This document shows positions 1 to 10,449 of a stretch of DNA of 64,000 nt, piece after piece. The DNA is from Chiridota heheva (taxonomy: Eukaryota > Echinodermata > Holothuroidea > Apodida > Chiridotidae), in assembly GCA_020152595.1 (NCBI GenBank), contig JAIGNY010004475.1:531001-595000 (forward strand). The letters run 5' to 3'. A program made the position numbers and the translations under genes. The notes below the pieces were generated by a model, which was not told the DNA's origin, ran no database searches, and worked only from the letters and a program-made list of their open reading frames with translations. Every line of letters starts with the position of its first letter. Position 1 is the stretch's first letter.

Positions 1-247
1 TAAAATTTCTCTTCCACGTTCATAAGAAAAGGGATTCTTGCAACATTGATGACCAGAGGCGTGTTTTGATCCTTTTGAGCGACGAAAATGTTCGCTCTGC
101 CGTTGCAGAGGTAACAGGCATAGCTACCAGAACTGCGTAAAGCTGGCATAATGTTGGGTAATTCCCGCAAAGTAGGAAGGTGCATAGGTCTAATAGATTT
201 CTTAACACAATGTCCAATTGGTAAAAAAAAAAAAAATTGAATAACAA
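1..247 (-). pseudogene. hAT-family transposase, C-terminal dimerisation fragment
   Basis: The minus strand from 247 to 20 translates to a segment ending in PVTSATAERTFSSLKRIKTR. This is the hallmark of the hAT C-terminal dimerisation domain (consensus around P-x-T-S-A-x-x-E-R-x-F-S-x-L). The reading frame stops at about position 20. A frame shift there would continue into LMNVEEKF, which resembles the usual end of this domain, so the copy looks frameshifted. Only the last ~70 residues of a normally 600-800 residue transposase are visible and the rest is not present upstream on the minus strand. It is a decayed transposon fragment, not a host gene. Confidence 0.8.
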
Positions 248-1105
248 AATATTTCCTTTTTGATAAAGAAAAGCATATCATGATTTTACCGCCCTTTTCA
301 TTCTTTTGACGCCCCTCAAAAATCTTACGCCGCCACTGCTCTAGCAAGTCACTTTACTTGCTCTAGACCTCTCAACTGTAGAATGAATATCAGCACTGGA
401 ATTTAACCTGGGGATGGACTGTCGTCCCGTCCAGAAACAGTCGTGTGTTCTCAGCCGCTTGCACCATGGAAAGCGGGGATAAAGAGCCCTAGCATAAACA
501 CTTCCCCTTTTGGTCTCTGGATCAATGATCTTTTGATAAGGAGGGGGTGCAATTCATGGCCCTCCGGCACGAACAAAACCTCTCCCCGCTCTCATCATAG
601 CAGAGGTGTGGCCAACTATCAATGCGCACAAAGTGTGTTTCGTGACTCGGGAGGGGAGTTAAGGGGTCTTGTTAATGTTATGTTGATCAATTGGGGTCTG
701 AATACCCCTTCCTCCTCGGCAAAGCCACTTCACCTAGTGGTAATGTGTCTTAAAGTGGGTGCCAACCGTGAAAAATGTGGTGAAGGAATATCCAAGGGCC
801 TTGATAATGTTATTTTGAATAAAACATGCCAATATTGTGCCCGACACTCGCAGCGTTCTCACTCAAAAATCTTGAATAATGTACACGCTGTATCCATTCA
901 AACCATTCCCGAAAGAAAATCCGTACGTACAGCAGTACAGTGTATGTATAATTGTACACTGTATGAATGCAGTGTGAGGGCAGTGATGCGCAAATTTTGG
1001 TGGCCTTGAGATGTTCGATTTTCTAACATCTGAACATGTGGAAAAACTGAACATCCTGATGTAAGGGCGCTAATCTTACATGAGCGTGTGGAAAATCCCT
1101 CACAC
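248..1105. other. Unassigned sequence with one unrecognised ORF
   Basis: The part next to the hAT fragment (about 280-340) contains CGCC-rich sequence of the kind found at transposon ends. A 188-codon plus-strand ORF at 443-1009 has no motif I recognise, no low-complexity bias and no visible splice context. It could be chance or a decayed element. No gene is claimed. Confidence 0.4.
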
Positions 1106-1441
1106 TTCATTTAGTGACATCATTTCATTTAGTGGAATCATTTCATTTAGTGACATCCTTTCATTTAGTGACATCATTTCATTTAGTGACATCATTTCAT
1201 TTAGTGACATCATTTCATTTAGTGACATCATTTCATTTAGTGACATCATTTCATTTAGTGACATCATTTCATTTAGTGACATCATTTCATTTAGTGACAT
1301 CATTTAGTGACAACATTTCATTTAGTGATATCATTTAGTGACATCATTTCATTTAGTGACATCATTTCATTTAGTGACATCATTTCATTTAGTGACATCA
1401 TTCCATTTAGTGACATCATTAGTGACATCGTTTTATTTAGT
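1106..1441. repeat. 18-bp tandem repeat (minisatellite)
   Basis: About 18 units of an 18-bp motif, CATTTCATTTAGTGACAT, run in near-perfect tandem, with a few shortened units at the right end (after about 1300). Because 18 is divisible by three, stop-free six-residue peptide repeats appear on both strands; they are a by-product of the unit length. Confidence 0.95.
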
Positions 1442-2546
1442 GGCATCAATTCATTTTATTTCATCCTGTAGGATTTCGTTTAGCCTTAATGTTATTCAAA
1501 AGACATAAATACAATTCAGAGACTGAAAATAATGAATTCCAACAAGCTAGCCCAAATTGTGTGTAAAATATCTTATATTTTGTGGGAAAATAATATTGAA
1601 TGCCGTATGAATATAAAGAAAACAAATCTGCAATATTCTGGGGGAAATCCCCCCCCCCCCCCTCCCTTCCCGCCCGTCCTGCTAGCTAAGGCCTTGTTGG
1701 TAACAACTTAAATAAGAACTCACTTTTCTTCAGAAATGTTGGACACTAACAGAATATTGTACATTTATCAAACAATGGAGACAGAGGCAACAACTCACCC
1801 CCCTCCCCATTTCCCCACCCCTCCCCCTTATGCTCCTTTCGAGCAGAGCAAGACTTCTTCCCAAATGCAGACATGTGAATGAGCGACCCACTCAATCCTA
1901 TAGTGTATGTATACAAAGGACGCCCATGGCCCGCAAAAGACAAAACTCTGGTTTCTAGGTGACAACGTAATTGATTTAGTGACGTCAACTAAAGGTTTCA
2001 ATGAACATTAGGGGACTGCAAATAAAACACTTCAAAACATTGTGGGATTGTGTGAAAGCCACTTGACTTTCTGAATGAAAATATGGACTGGTAAAAAACT
2101 AATCCAATATGCTTGTTGAAGAGCTTTCACATTTGTACCAAAACAACTTTTAAAATTTAATTAATTTGGGAGTGAGAGAAACTGTTGTCATCGTTGTGTT
2201 ATCTGTATTAGCCTCTGCAGCTTGAACAATCAATAGGGACCAATCAATTTCCTACGGGGCACAATTAGGGATGCAGAACTTGGGTCATTTTGATTGGCGG
2301 GGGAGAATGTAATGTACACCCAACCAACTTCATATGAAACCCCAATCAAAATGTTATCAATTAATTACAGGAAAAGCTTAACGTCTTTTCTCTTCCGGAA
2401 AAAGTTAAGTAATTTATCTTCACCTTCAAATTTCAGTTTTCGAAATTCAACGATGTACTTGGGAGAAAATTAAGGGCATTGTTTTCTTAAAAAATATTTT
2501 TGAAATAGATCATATGTATACTTGTTTTGGTCATAGAGGTATTTTG
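1442..2546. other. AT-rich non-coding sequence
   Basis: No coding or RNA feature was found. A C-run (about 1650-1670) and C-rich low-complexity sequence near 1795-1830 are the only landmarks. Confidence 0.5.
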
Positions 2547-2700
2547 ACCTGTCCAGTACATTTGCATATTCATGTGTTACTGCCATGATGAACTCCTATA
2601 TCAAACCTTATACCACAAAAAGCAATGGTACTGGAGGTCAAGGTTGATTATGAATATTCAAGAGAATTTCACTATCAGTGCTGGAAGTGATCGCATATAT
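2547..2700. repeat. Direct repeat flanking the TIR element, left copy
   Basis: The stretch beginning ACCTGTCCAGTACATTTGCA and continuing through CACAAAAAGCAATGG and CACTATCAGTG recurs in the same orientation to the right of the element (6219-6263, continuing at about 6811-6890 after an inserted MITE). It lies outside the inverted repeat, so the two copies are direct repeats around an element that also has long inverted repeats. Confidence 0.65.
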
Positions 2701-2743
2701 ACTTTTAACGGTCATTAGTGTATGTCCTTGTGTCATAATAAGA

Positions 2744-3048
2744 GGTTGAGTGGAATTTTTTGGTAGAATCTTGCAAACCATATTTTTCCAATTTAGTACA
2801 TTATAGATTAAAAACAAATATGGTTTTCATATTTTTGGCGGCCATCTTGATAGATTGGCGGCCATTTTGAAATTTGACATCTGCAAATCATATTTTACTC
2901 ATTATTTCACATTTCTGTTCCATATTACTTTGTAATAATCTCTTTTTTGTTCAATGGAAATTATGTTATATTACATGGATTTTAATTCATAATTCAAGAT
3001 GGCTGCCACATTAAAAATGGTTTCAAAAATCAAAATGGCTGTCATATG
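2744..3048. repeat. Left terminal inverted repeat of the 3.5-kb element
   Basis: This is the reverse complement of 5911-6220 with roughly 80% identity by eye. The inner part repeats short AAAATGGCTG / AAGATGGCTGCC motifs several times. Confidence 0.75.
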
Positions 3049-3289
3049 GGGAGAGAGGGCATTGGTCTGATTGGGGACAAAAGCCAAATCAGACAAAATA
3101 TGTCACTTTACCAAATTTTCTGGGGGAAAGGTGGGGAAAAAGTGATCTCACGGGAGGGGAGGGGGGGGGGGGAGGGGGAGTGCCCTCCATGCCCGTAGCG
3201 CTGCAACTGATAAGTAAGATGTTACCAGTGTATATCTTGGTGTAACAGCTGTAACTTAACAGTCATTATACAATTAAGTGTATTAATTA

Positions 3290-5870
3290 AAAGCCTCTTA
3301 CCATAGGAGTAACAAGAGCAAGCTTAAACAAAATATTAAAACAAACATTGACAATGTAGAATTTACACATCCAAAGGAAAGGTCTAAGCCGACAATTATT
3401 CATTCGAAAGCAGCACAAGCTGCAGCAGTGGGTGTTGCTGCACACAATAATGGTATTGAAGAGGTGCAAATAATATCTAAGTGTGCAGAAATTGTACGCA
3501 ATGCCATTGAACAAGCTAATAGATGAACATTCAGTGGTTCCTGGCAGCAACAAATGGTCCATCTGAACTTGACATATTGCTAAGGTGGATAATACAAGGG
3601 CAAACTGTACCTCAGACAAATGTACGTGCTGATATGATTCATCACAGTTGTAACAACCTGGCCCAACAGGTCAAATAATCATACAAAACAAAGAGACCCA
3701 TGAGACCCAATCAAAGTCACCCATGACTGGATTCCACAACATAACTGAAACCCATCTAATGACAGGAATGTCCTTGCATTATTACCATGTAACTAGACGT
3801 AAATGCATGATTGATCTTCTAAAACATGCTGGGATTGGTACATCTTACAAGTCTACATTAAAACATGTGTCACAGATCGCTAGCGAAGTACAGAAAATCA
3901 TACTTGACAATAACGGTATTTACCTACCACCTGGTTTAAGGAAGGGCCAAACTATAACATAGATGCAAAGGTAGATACCCCAGACGGAAAAGATTCATTC
4001 CATGCATTTGCAGCAACTGTATTTTAAAAAAGAGCTCAACAAGATGATATTGCTGAACCGATAGTTGCACCATTACAACTGGGTAAGAAATCTTCCACTG
4101 TGAGGTTGAAGGGAGTACCATTAACTGGAGTAGAGTTACTGCCATGTAATATAATGGGAACACCTAATCTCAAGGTAAGATCTCATTATCCTCAATATTG
4201 AAAGTTTTCCAATACCTGGCCAAGCTGGAGGAGTCACAGAAGTGTATCACTGCTTGGTTGATGGGGCGATTCTTCTGCAGACAAACAAGTTTCGGTATAG
4301 ACACTGTCACACACACCATGGGGAGGAACCCACCAGGGGAGGAACCCACCAGGCAAGCAATCTCAGTGGTATCCAGTGAACATTATGTGTTAAAAATACC
4401 CTCTTCATCAACAGTCAAGTCTCAGTACATCTGACACCCATACCATACAGCCATAGGAAACCCCAGAGAAGCAACCACAGGGAACACAACAAAACATTGT
4501 ATACCTGTGTGGGCTGCATACAATTCTGTGATAAATACACATTCAACAACAGATCAGCACAAAGCACTTGATGCATGCTTTACTTATCATCAATGCACCA
4601 GCAAATGAATGGTTGACTTTGACTACCTCGCTCATTCGACTACACAATCTGAATAGGCATGTTAAAAGTGATGTTCCCAACAAACCAATTTGTGTTTGGC
4701 TTGCTTGATATAGATTTATATACAAAAGAGATGTTTAACTTGCTTACCTGATCCATCTCAATATGCAAACAAATGGATCGAGTTTTCCAGGTCAATTTCA
4801 TACAGTATTGTGTGCATTACATTGCCTTGGTTGAACCAGGGAGTTGTTAACAACTCCCTGGTTGAACAGGTGAGAGCAGTAGTCTATATGATGCATGGGT
4901 GCAGGCAGACAGTTACAGCAATGTCACCGTAATGCAGATTATGAATGGTAAACATTATAATCGAGTTATAGAATGCCACCAAGTAACTGGGTATTGACTG
5001 ATCTTGTGCTTTAGGCTGTATTTCAGAAGAACCCACATGTCTATGCAGCACTACAGGAGAACTTCAAATGCATGCATAAAACAGGAGAATGTACTAAAAT
5101 CTCACTAAGAGCTCGTCTCTGCAATTAAAAAACTCAAGTTTAGGAAGTTAATGGATGAGTTTATTGCTACCAATTCCAAGTATCCTGTCTATAGATGGGC
5201 TTGCATGTACGTGCGACAAGTTACCACATTGCTAAGCTGCCTTCAAGCAACTCGTCAGGAACCGTGGGATCTGCACTTCGCATCATTCGAACAGTCTGAC
5301 AGTCAATGCATCTGTTTTTTCACATTCATGGCATAAGCGTGGTGGAATGTATTTCTACAACTAGTACCAATGTTATCATTGCACTGTCTGTAGACTGCAA
5401 TCAGGTATTGTAGATGGACCCAGTTAAATGGTACTTAAGAGGATGTAAGGAGTTGGTCTGTCAGCTGTATAATACAAACAAGTCCATATACACAGACAAA
5501 GGAGGCACAGTGGTCTCTCTTCTTGGCACTAGGGGCTAATCAGGGGACTAAAAAACTCAATCAACGTAAGGTGCCATTCATGAACATATAAGAGCACATC
5601 TGCAATGTAGAATTTGGCAGCAGGTTCTGGTTGCTAGACCACGAAAACTTGGAAACCACTGTACTAGGTTGGTCACGTGAACCAAATGATGAGCTGATGC
5701 CAGTTCTCTCGTGAGTGACTTCTTCCAGCACCAGAATCATTAATGCAGTTAGCTAAGTATGGCTGTAATAAAGGTCAATGTAGTGGACGCTGCACATGTA
5801 GACAGAACAATGTCGATTTCACTGAATTCTGCGTGTGTGAATCCAACTCGGAGACGGGAAGACAAAGGGA
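3290..5870 (+). pseudogene. Decayed gene of an uncharacterised, repeat-associated animal protein family
   Basis: Conserved blocks follow one another on the plus strand but in different frames and with stops. About 3375-3525 gives a block with HSKAAQAAAVGVAA. About 3545-3680 gives PSELDILLRWIIQGQ. 3723-3962 is an 80-residue open block. About 3950-4170 gives NIDAKVDTPDGKDSFHAFAA. About 4550-4735 gives INAPANEWLTLTTSLIRLHN and ICVWLA. About 4785-4985 gives HTVLCALHCLG, then DAWVQADSY and IMNGKHYNRVIE. 5151-5336 gives MDEFIATNSKYPVYRW. About 5743-5860 is a Cys-rich tail (GCNKGQCSGRCTCRQ..FCVCE). From memory this order matches large (>1000 residue) uncharacterised proteins abundant in corals, fish and other animals, including the DTPDGK block and a terminal Cys-rich segment. 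The N-terminal part is missing. Function unknown. Confidence 0.6.
4837..4859. repeat. 23-bp palindromic insertion with 8-bp flanking repeat
   Basis: CAGGGAGTTGTTAACAACTC.. is a perfect palindrome (30 bp when 4834-4863 is counted). It is flanked by direct copies of GGTTGAAC at 4829-4836 and 4860-4867. Removing the palindrome and one GGTTGAAC copy restores the reading through LHCLG into the next conserved block of the decayed gene, so it looks like an insertion. A similar hairpin is at 57591-57614. Confidence 0.6.
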
Positions 5871-5910
5871 ATGTACACTTAATGAATACTTGTTATGTTC
5901 TTATTTTGAC

Positions 5911-6220
5911 TTATGTGGCAGCCATTTTTAATTTAGTAGCCATTTTGAGTGTGGCAGCCATCTTGAATTATATTTTCAATTTCATGTGAAATAATAGAAT
6001 TGACATTGATTTGAAAAACAGATTATTACAAAGTAATATGAAGAAATGTGAAATATTGAGTAAAATATGATTTTCAGATGTTAAATTTCAAAATTGCCGC
6101 CACTCTACCAAGGAGGCCGCCCAAAAAATGAAAACTATATTTTTTTTATATTTTATGATGTATTTAGTCAGAAGAAATATCGTTTGCAAGATTCTACCAA
6201 ACGTTTTCACTCAATTTACC
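5911..6220. repeat. Right terminal inverted repeat of the 3.5-kb element
   Basis: Inverted partner of 2744-3048. It begins immediately after the Cys-rich 3' end of the decayed gene and ends at TTTTCACTCAATTT, just before the outer direct repeat. Confidence 0.75.
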
Positions 6221-6890
6221 TGTCCAGTACATTTAAATATTCATGTTTTACCGTGACAGTCATAAAGGATTAGTTCAAATAACACAGAAACTACTTCGAT
6301 ATCCAGATATCTTATTCCGTTAAAGAGTATCAAGTTTAAACTCTTGTCTTATCTGTGTAGAAGTGACTGGTGTAGTAAATCTATTATAGGAGGTTAGCGC
6401 CCTCATCTCACATTCTTAACAATTGTTGCTGTAGTTTAGCCTAAAAACAATAAGTATTTTCCTAATTAAATTATTTTTTCCTTCAAGTTTATTCAGGTGG
6501 TACATTATAACTACCCTTACTATATTCTGTTTGACTACTTTCCTGACATATCCAATGATTTTTGAGCCACAAAATCGAAGGAAAAATTATGTTAGAATAC
6601 ATAAAGACTTTGAGGAATCTGAGGCTGTGACGTCACAACTAGTCTTATTTTAGTTGTTTCTACACAAATGGTTTCAAAGTTTAAACTTCAATATTTCCTT
6701 AACGGAAGAAGATTTTTGAATGCTTCCTTCACCGTTTTATTTCTTTTGAAGTCCTCTTTCAGATAAGCTAGACTTGCTTGACTCCTGAACTAATTGAAGG
6801 AAAAGGATCTAATTGCACAAAAAGCAATGAATAGTGGAGATCAAAAGCTGATTATTAATTTTCATGTGAGTGAGGCTGTCAATATCAGTG
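6219..6890. repeat. Direct repeat flanking the TIR element, right copy, split by a MITE
   Basis: 6219-6263 matches 2547-2595 and about 6811-6890 matches about 2615-2690, both in the same orientation. The interruption (6264-6796) is a complete MITE of the AAAGGATTAGTTCA family. The MITE therefore inserted after the direct repeats were in place. Confidence 0.6.
6264..6796. mobile_element. MITE family M2 (AAAGGATTAGTTCA ends), full copy
   Basis: Starts AAAGGATTAGTTCA and ends TGAACTAATT, the inverted terminus. Internal landmarks such as ATATCTTATTCCGTTAA, GTCTTATCTGTGTAGAAGTG, GCGCCCTCATCTCACATTCT and CTTTCCTGACATATCCAATG recur at 23552-24818, 27546-28093 and, in part, 19880-20055 and 23085-23147. 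There is no coding capacity; it is a non-autonomous DNA element. Confidence 0.8.
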
Positions 6891-8470
6891 TATCCATGAA
6901 GCAGTTCATGATTCTTGGGACCCAGAATAATATGACCCTTACTTCTTGGTCGAATGCTCCTTTAATTGCACTTTGAGTCATTACGTAAGTCAAAAATGAA
7001 AATGGTGCAAACTGGAACAAAGTTCCTGTCAGTAAACTGGTAAAGGTTGTTGAGGAGTAAACTGGAATATAATGGTTGCTTACAAAGTGATACAATTCAT
7101 CTTTAACAAAACAATACATTTTCCAAGGAAATGGGAGTTTGGTTTGTTGGTTTATGCCTCTAGTACTTGTGATGGAAAATACAAAATGAAAACACACACA
7201 ATCTATATACAAAGTTTATTCTATCATCACAAACTGATGATGTATATTCTCTGGTACGCAGGCTTCACTCACTTTATGTCAGTTATCATCATTACAGAAC
7301 TTCTTGGGAAAGCAAACAATTTAAAACAAAAAAAGGTGCCACACGCATGTATCTTTTATTTCCAATTGGGTTCTATAAAATCTTGGTGTTTGACCATAAA
7401 ATAAGTCGCTTCAGCTCAAATATGTTTCACCATACCTGATCTACTGTCTTTGCTTTTCTACTTTTCTGAAAGGTTGTGAAGGATTATGGTCATGTATCAA
7501 TTTCTGTATTGATTAAAAAGTCCTTCAATCTGAAGAGGGTCAGTTTTTGGATTTCTAAACTAGTAGTTTTCGTTTTCGAGCTATGGCCAATCAAAATTTG
7601 AGAAGCTTTTAATTTCAATGCTTTTTATTTTTCTTCTTCAAATTTGTAACCTGTGACAGGGACAAAAGCTCAAATTCTGTATGTAACCTTTTTCCTTCTT
7701 AAAATTTGTAACCTGTGACAGGGACAACAGCTCAAAATCTTGATGTAATTCTGTAGATTTCTTTTCTGAATCTCGGCCACTGAAAATTATGAGAATTTCT
7801 ATTCCTGCAAGAATTTGAAGAGGGTATGGTAAATACTAAACAACTTATGGTCAGAATTTGCCACATACCTTTGTAGAATTATGATAGTTTGATAGACAAT
7901 TAAAATACATAGGATCTACAAAAGAAAACAACAAGGTGATCCTGAACTTTGCTCATGTCCCCCAATAAAAAAAATATATTTTTTTTTGGGGGGGGGGGGG
8001 GGGTGCATTTCCCCCGAATAATTATAATTTTGTTGTGGGTGGACAAATACCATTATTCCCCTTCCCCTAAAAAAAAAATGAAGCCTTATATAACTGTATA
8101 AAGCCTACATGGCTGGCTACACCACTGTCTGGGTTCGTCCTCCCCAATGTTGAAAAGAAATCGCCGCCACTACTTATAAGTGTAAGTCTCACACATGACG
8201 TAAAGAAAAGTTAAGCACAGAATACTCTGTTAGACCAAACAGTATCCCTTCAAAACAATACCACAATGAATAAAATTAGTTGTACCTCTCAACGATGCAA
8301 TTCTGTATCAGAACTTCATCTTATTTGACAAATGAATTTTGAAGGTAAGATTTACTCTTTTTACTGAAAATCTTTCTCTGCAAATGTTTTGTAGATCTAA
8401 ATTGCGTGGTGTCAAACTGTTGACACATATTAAAGACCTAGGGATATTTCTTATGAAGGTCTGTTATATT
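6891..8470. other. Non-coding, with a short tandem duplication
   Basis: A ~64-bp duplication (7628-7691 and 7692-7748) carries AATTTGTAACCTGTGACAGG twice. A T/G homopolymer block lies at about 7973-8003. A 110-codon ORF at 7072-7404 and an overlapping antisense one have no recognisable content. No gene is supported. Confidence 0.5.
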
Positions 8471-9186
8471 TGGGAGCTTTAGATTTCACGAGCGGAGAAG
8501 TGCGACGGGGAAGTTAACCGACAGTGTACGTCGTCGTACTGACTTACCCGTCCTGTTTGTATTGCACTTTAGATTTTTACGACGGGGGAATATGACAGTC
8601 ATGTGACCAGTTATGCGATTTCCCTCGGCGACATATCTAAGTACGCTAGCGATGTTCGATCGTAGCAGACGACGCTCCAATTATAAGTACAACTTTTGGA
8701 AGAATGGCGAACCTTCATCGAGTTTGTGAAGCAAAAGGAAAAGTCGACGATTGGTTCAACCTCTTCGGAAGTGGCCCGAAGTTCATACCCTATATCTGTA
8801 TATGATAAACATATGTAACATTTCCCAAGATGTACCAGTAAAACGTAAATTATCTGAGCGCCGATGAAAATGCAAATACTTGATAATTCTTTACTAGTAA
8901 ACTTTAATTTTCACAAATTGAAAAATAACACAGACAAAATTTGCGTCAAATTTTCATGTGATGAGAATATAAACGGTAGCAATTGCTCTGTTATGTTAAA
9001 AACGCAGGTTGGTATAACAACATGACGTCACACGCTATCCCAAGTTGCCGTTTTCAGCACAACGTGAAAATACCCTGGCACCCGGTGTAGAGCTTGAGGG
9101 ATAACGAGGTGAAGTAGTCGCATGCGCGGAGCGTCGAACGTGATGTCATTTCGTTGTAGAGACGTCCGCGCTCAATCTAAAGCTCC
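8471..9186. mobile_element. 716-bp non-autonomous TIR element, CpG-rich
   Basis: Left end GGGAGCTTTAGATT and right end AATCTAAAGCTCCC are exact 14-bp inverted copies. The flanks TATTT / TATTA could be an imperfect target duplication. The interior is much richer in CG dinucleotides than the surrounding AT-rich DNA (for example CGACGGGG, GTCGTCGTAC, GACGTCCGCGC). It contains no ORF of note. Confidence 0.6.
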
Positions 9187-9494
9187 CTATTATCTATTTT
9201 CAGAATGAACACAAATGGTTACAAATAAAAACCAGGTGTTTCTAATTACCCATAAGGGAAACTAACATCTGTCATCAGCTTTCACACACACCTTCCCAAA
9301 ACATATCACATCTACTTCCATGTCCCTCAGCTAAACCAAAAGTACTCCCTCAATAAAAACCATTTGTATCTTTCCCATTTGCCACTATTTTTTTTTATCC
9401 ATACACTGATAAAGATATATGGGTAGGTAGCAACACGTAAAGGCAACTATAGTCACAGTATATCCTTTAAAACAATTTCTTCTCTTTTTTTCTT
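9187..9494. other. AT-rich non-coding sequence
   Basis: Nothing recognised between the TIR element and the split MITE. Confidence 0.4.
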
Positions 9495-9611
9495 CTTAAA
9501 TAATCCTGTGAATTTTTATTTCCATTTAGAGGTCTACGAAAGAAAATAATTGGTGATAAAATCATGTTGATATTCCATTTAGAAGTTATTGCATTTCAAA
9601 AATTTTACTAG
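9495..9611. mobile_element. MITE family M1, left piece (split by the LINE)
   Basis: Contains CCTGTGAATTTTTATTTCC, AATAATTGGTGATAAAATCA and TTCCATTTAGAAGTTATTGC, matching the M1 copies at 30676-30860 and 52241-52757. The M1 sequence resumes at 15307, after the LINE. Confidence 0.65.
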
Positions 9612-9638
9612 TAGGTTTGGTTTGTTAATGTTTAACGG

Positions 9639-10430
9639 TGTGGTAGTAAATTTTGCCCCCCGTTAATTTGGGCCCCCTGTCCTGCCCTAAGGAATGTCTA
9701 GTGAATTTGGTCCCCCGGATTGATTTTACTAGGTGATTTACTAGTGTGTCTGTACGGTTCCTTCAATTAATTTTGTGTACTGAAGTGATAAGCTAAAGCC
9801 GAAATTTGTAATGTTTATGTACGGAATACAGCGCCGCTGTACTTGTAGAATTTGACCACAACCAACGTACTGTTTTTTTCTCACTGAAATTAATCTATTG
9901 ATAAAATTCGGCAACACCCTTACGCAAAGAGGTCAGCAGCAAAGACTGGGTACTAGTTACAATATAAACCTGATAACCAAAGCTGCGTAATTAAGCAAAC
10001 TCTCATAAGATCAAATATGGATTTTGAAGGTATGACAATACTGACACAACTCTCATATAACTCTCCTTGTTTTTCTCACCTCGAGCAAATGTAGACAATT
10101 CAAAATGAAGCTTTGAAATCTGTGTTTCGTATGTTTTCAAAACACCTCGCATCATCGTCGGTCATCAAAGTTGTAGCCTATAACCAAAGCTTACATCCTG
10201 TATTGATGAGCGCGGACTGTTTTTTCTATAATGGAGGACCAAACTTACTGAATGGCTACGGCTTTATGGTCTGGGGGACCAAATTTCCTAGGAAAGAAGG
10301 ACCGGGGGCTCAAATTTCCCAGCGGACCGTTTTTACGATGAAGGGGGACCAAATTTACTGGATGGCTACGGCTTAATTGACTGGGGGGCCAAAATTTACT
10401 AGGAGGGGGGGGGGGGGGATTTACTTTTAC
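9639..10430. mobile_element. 792-bp DNA element inserted in the LINE 3' UTR
   Basis: The LINE 3' sequence is interrupted between two copies of AACGG (9634-9638 and 10431-10435). The intact junction, TTTAACGGCACTGCGACAG, is seen at about 61308. The ends are related in inverted orientation (GTAGTAAATTTTGCCCCCC versus the complement of GGGGGGATTTACTTTTAC). Near the right end two ~80-bp subrepeats share GGACCAAA.TTACTG.ATGGCTACGGCTT. There is no transposase; the superfamily is unclear. Confidence 0.65.
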
Positions 10431-10449
10431 AACGGCACCGCGACAGTCA

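Larger units (their letters stand above)
2744..6220 (+). mobile_element. Unclassified ~3.5-kb element with long TIRs and a decayed gene
   Basis: The two ends (2744-3048 and 5911-6220) are inverted copies about 305 bp long. Both carry the same ordered landmarks: a tract reading GGTAGAATCTTGCAAAC, GGCGGC..ATTTTGAAATTT, TATTACTTTGTAATAATCT and TCAAGATGGCTGCCACA. Between them lies a broken plus-strand coding region that I recognise as an uncharacterised repeated animal protein family. The TIRs enclosing exactly this gene suggest the family travels as a DNA-type element. No known transposase domain was seen. A superfamily cannot be assigned, and an intact relative would be needed. Confidence 0.6.

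Noticed and set aside
443..1009. 188-codon plus-strand ORF
   Set aside because: No motif, no codon or composition signal and surrounded by transposon debris; kept only as an unassigned stretch.
1080..1338. SFSDII-type repeat peptides on both strands
   Set aside because: By-product of the 18-bp array.
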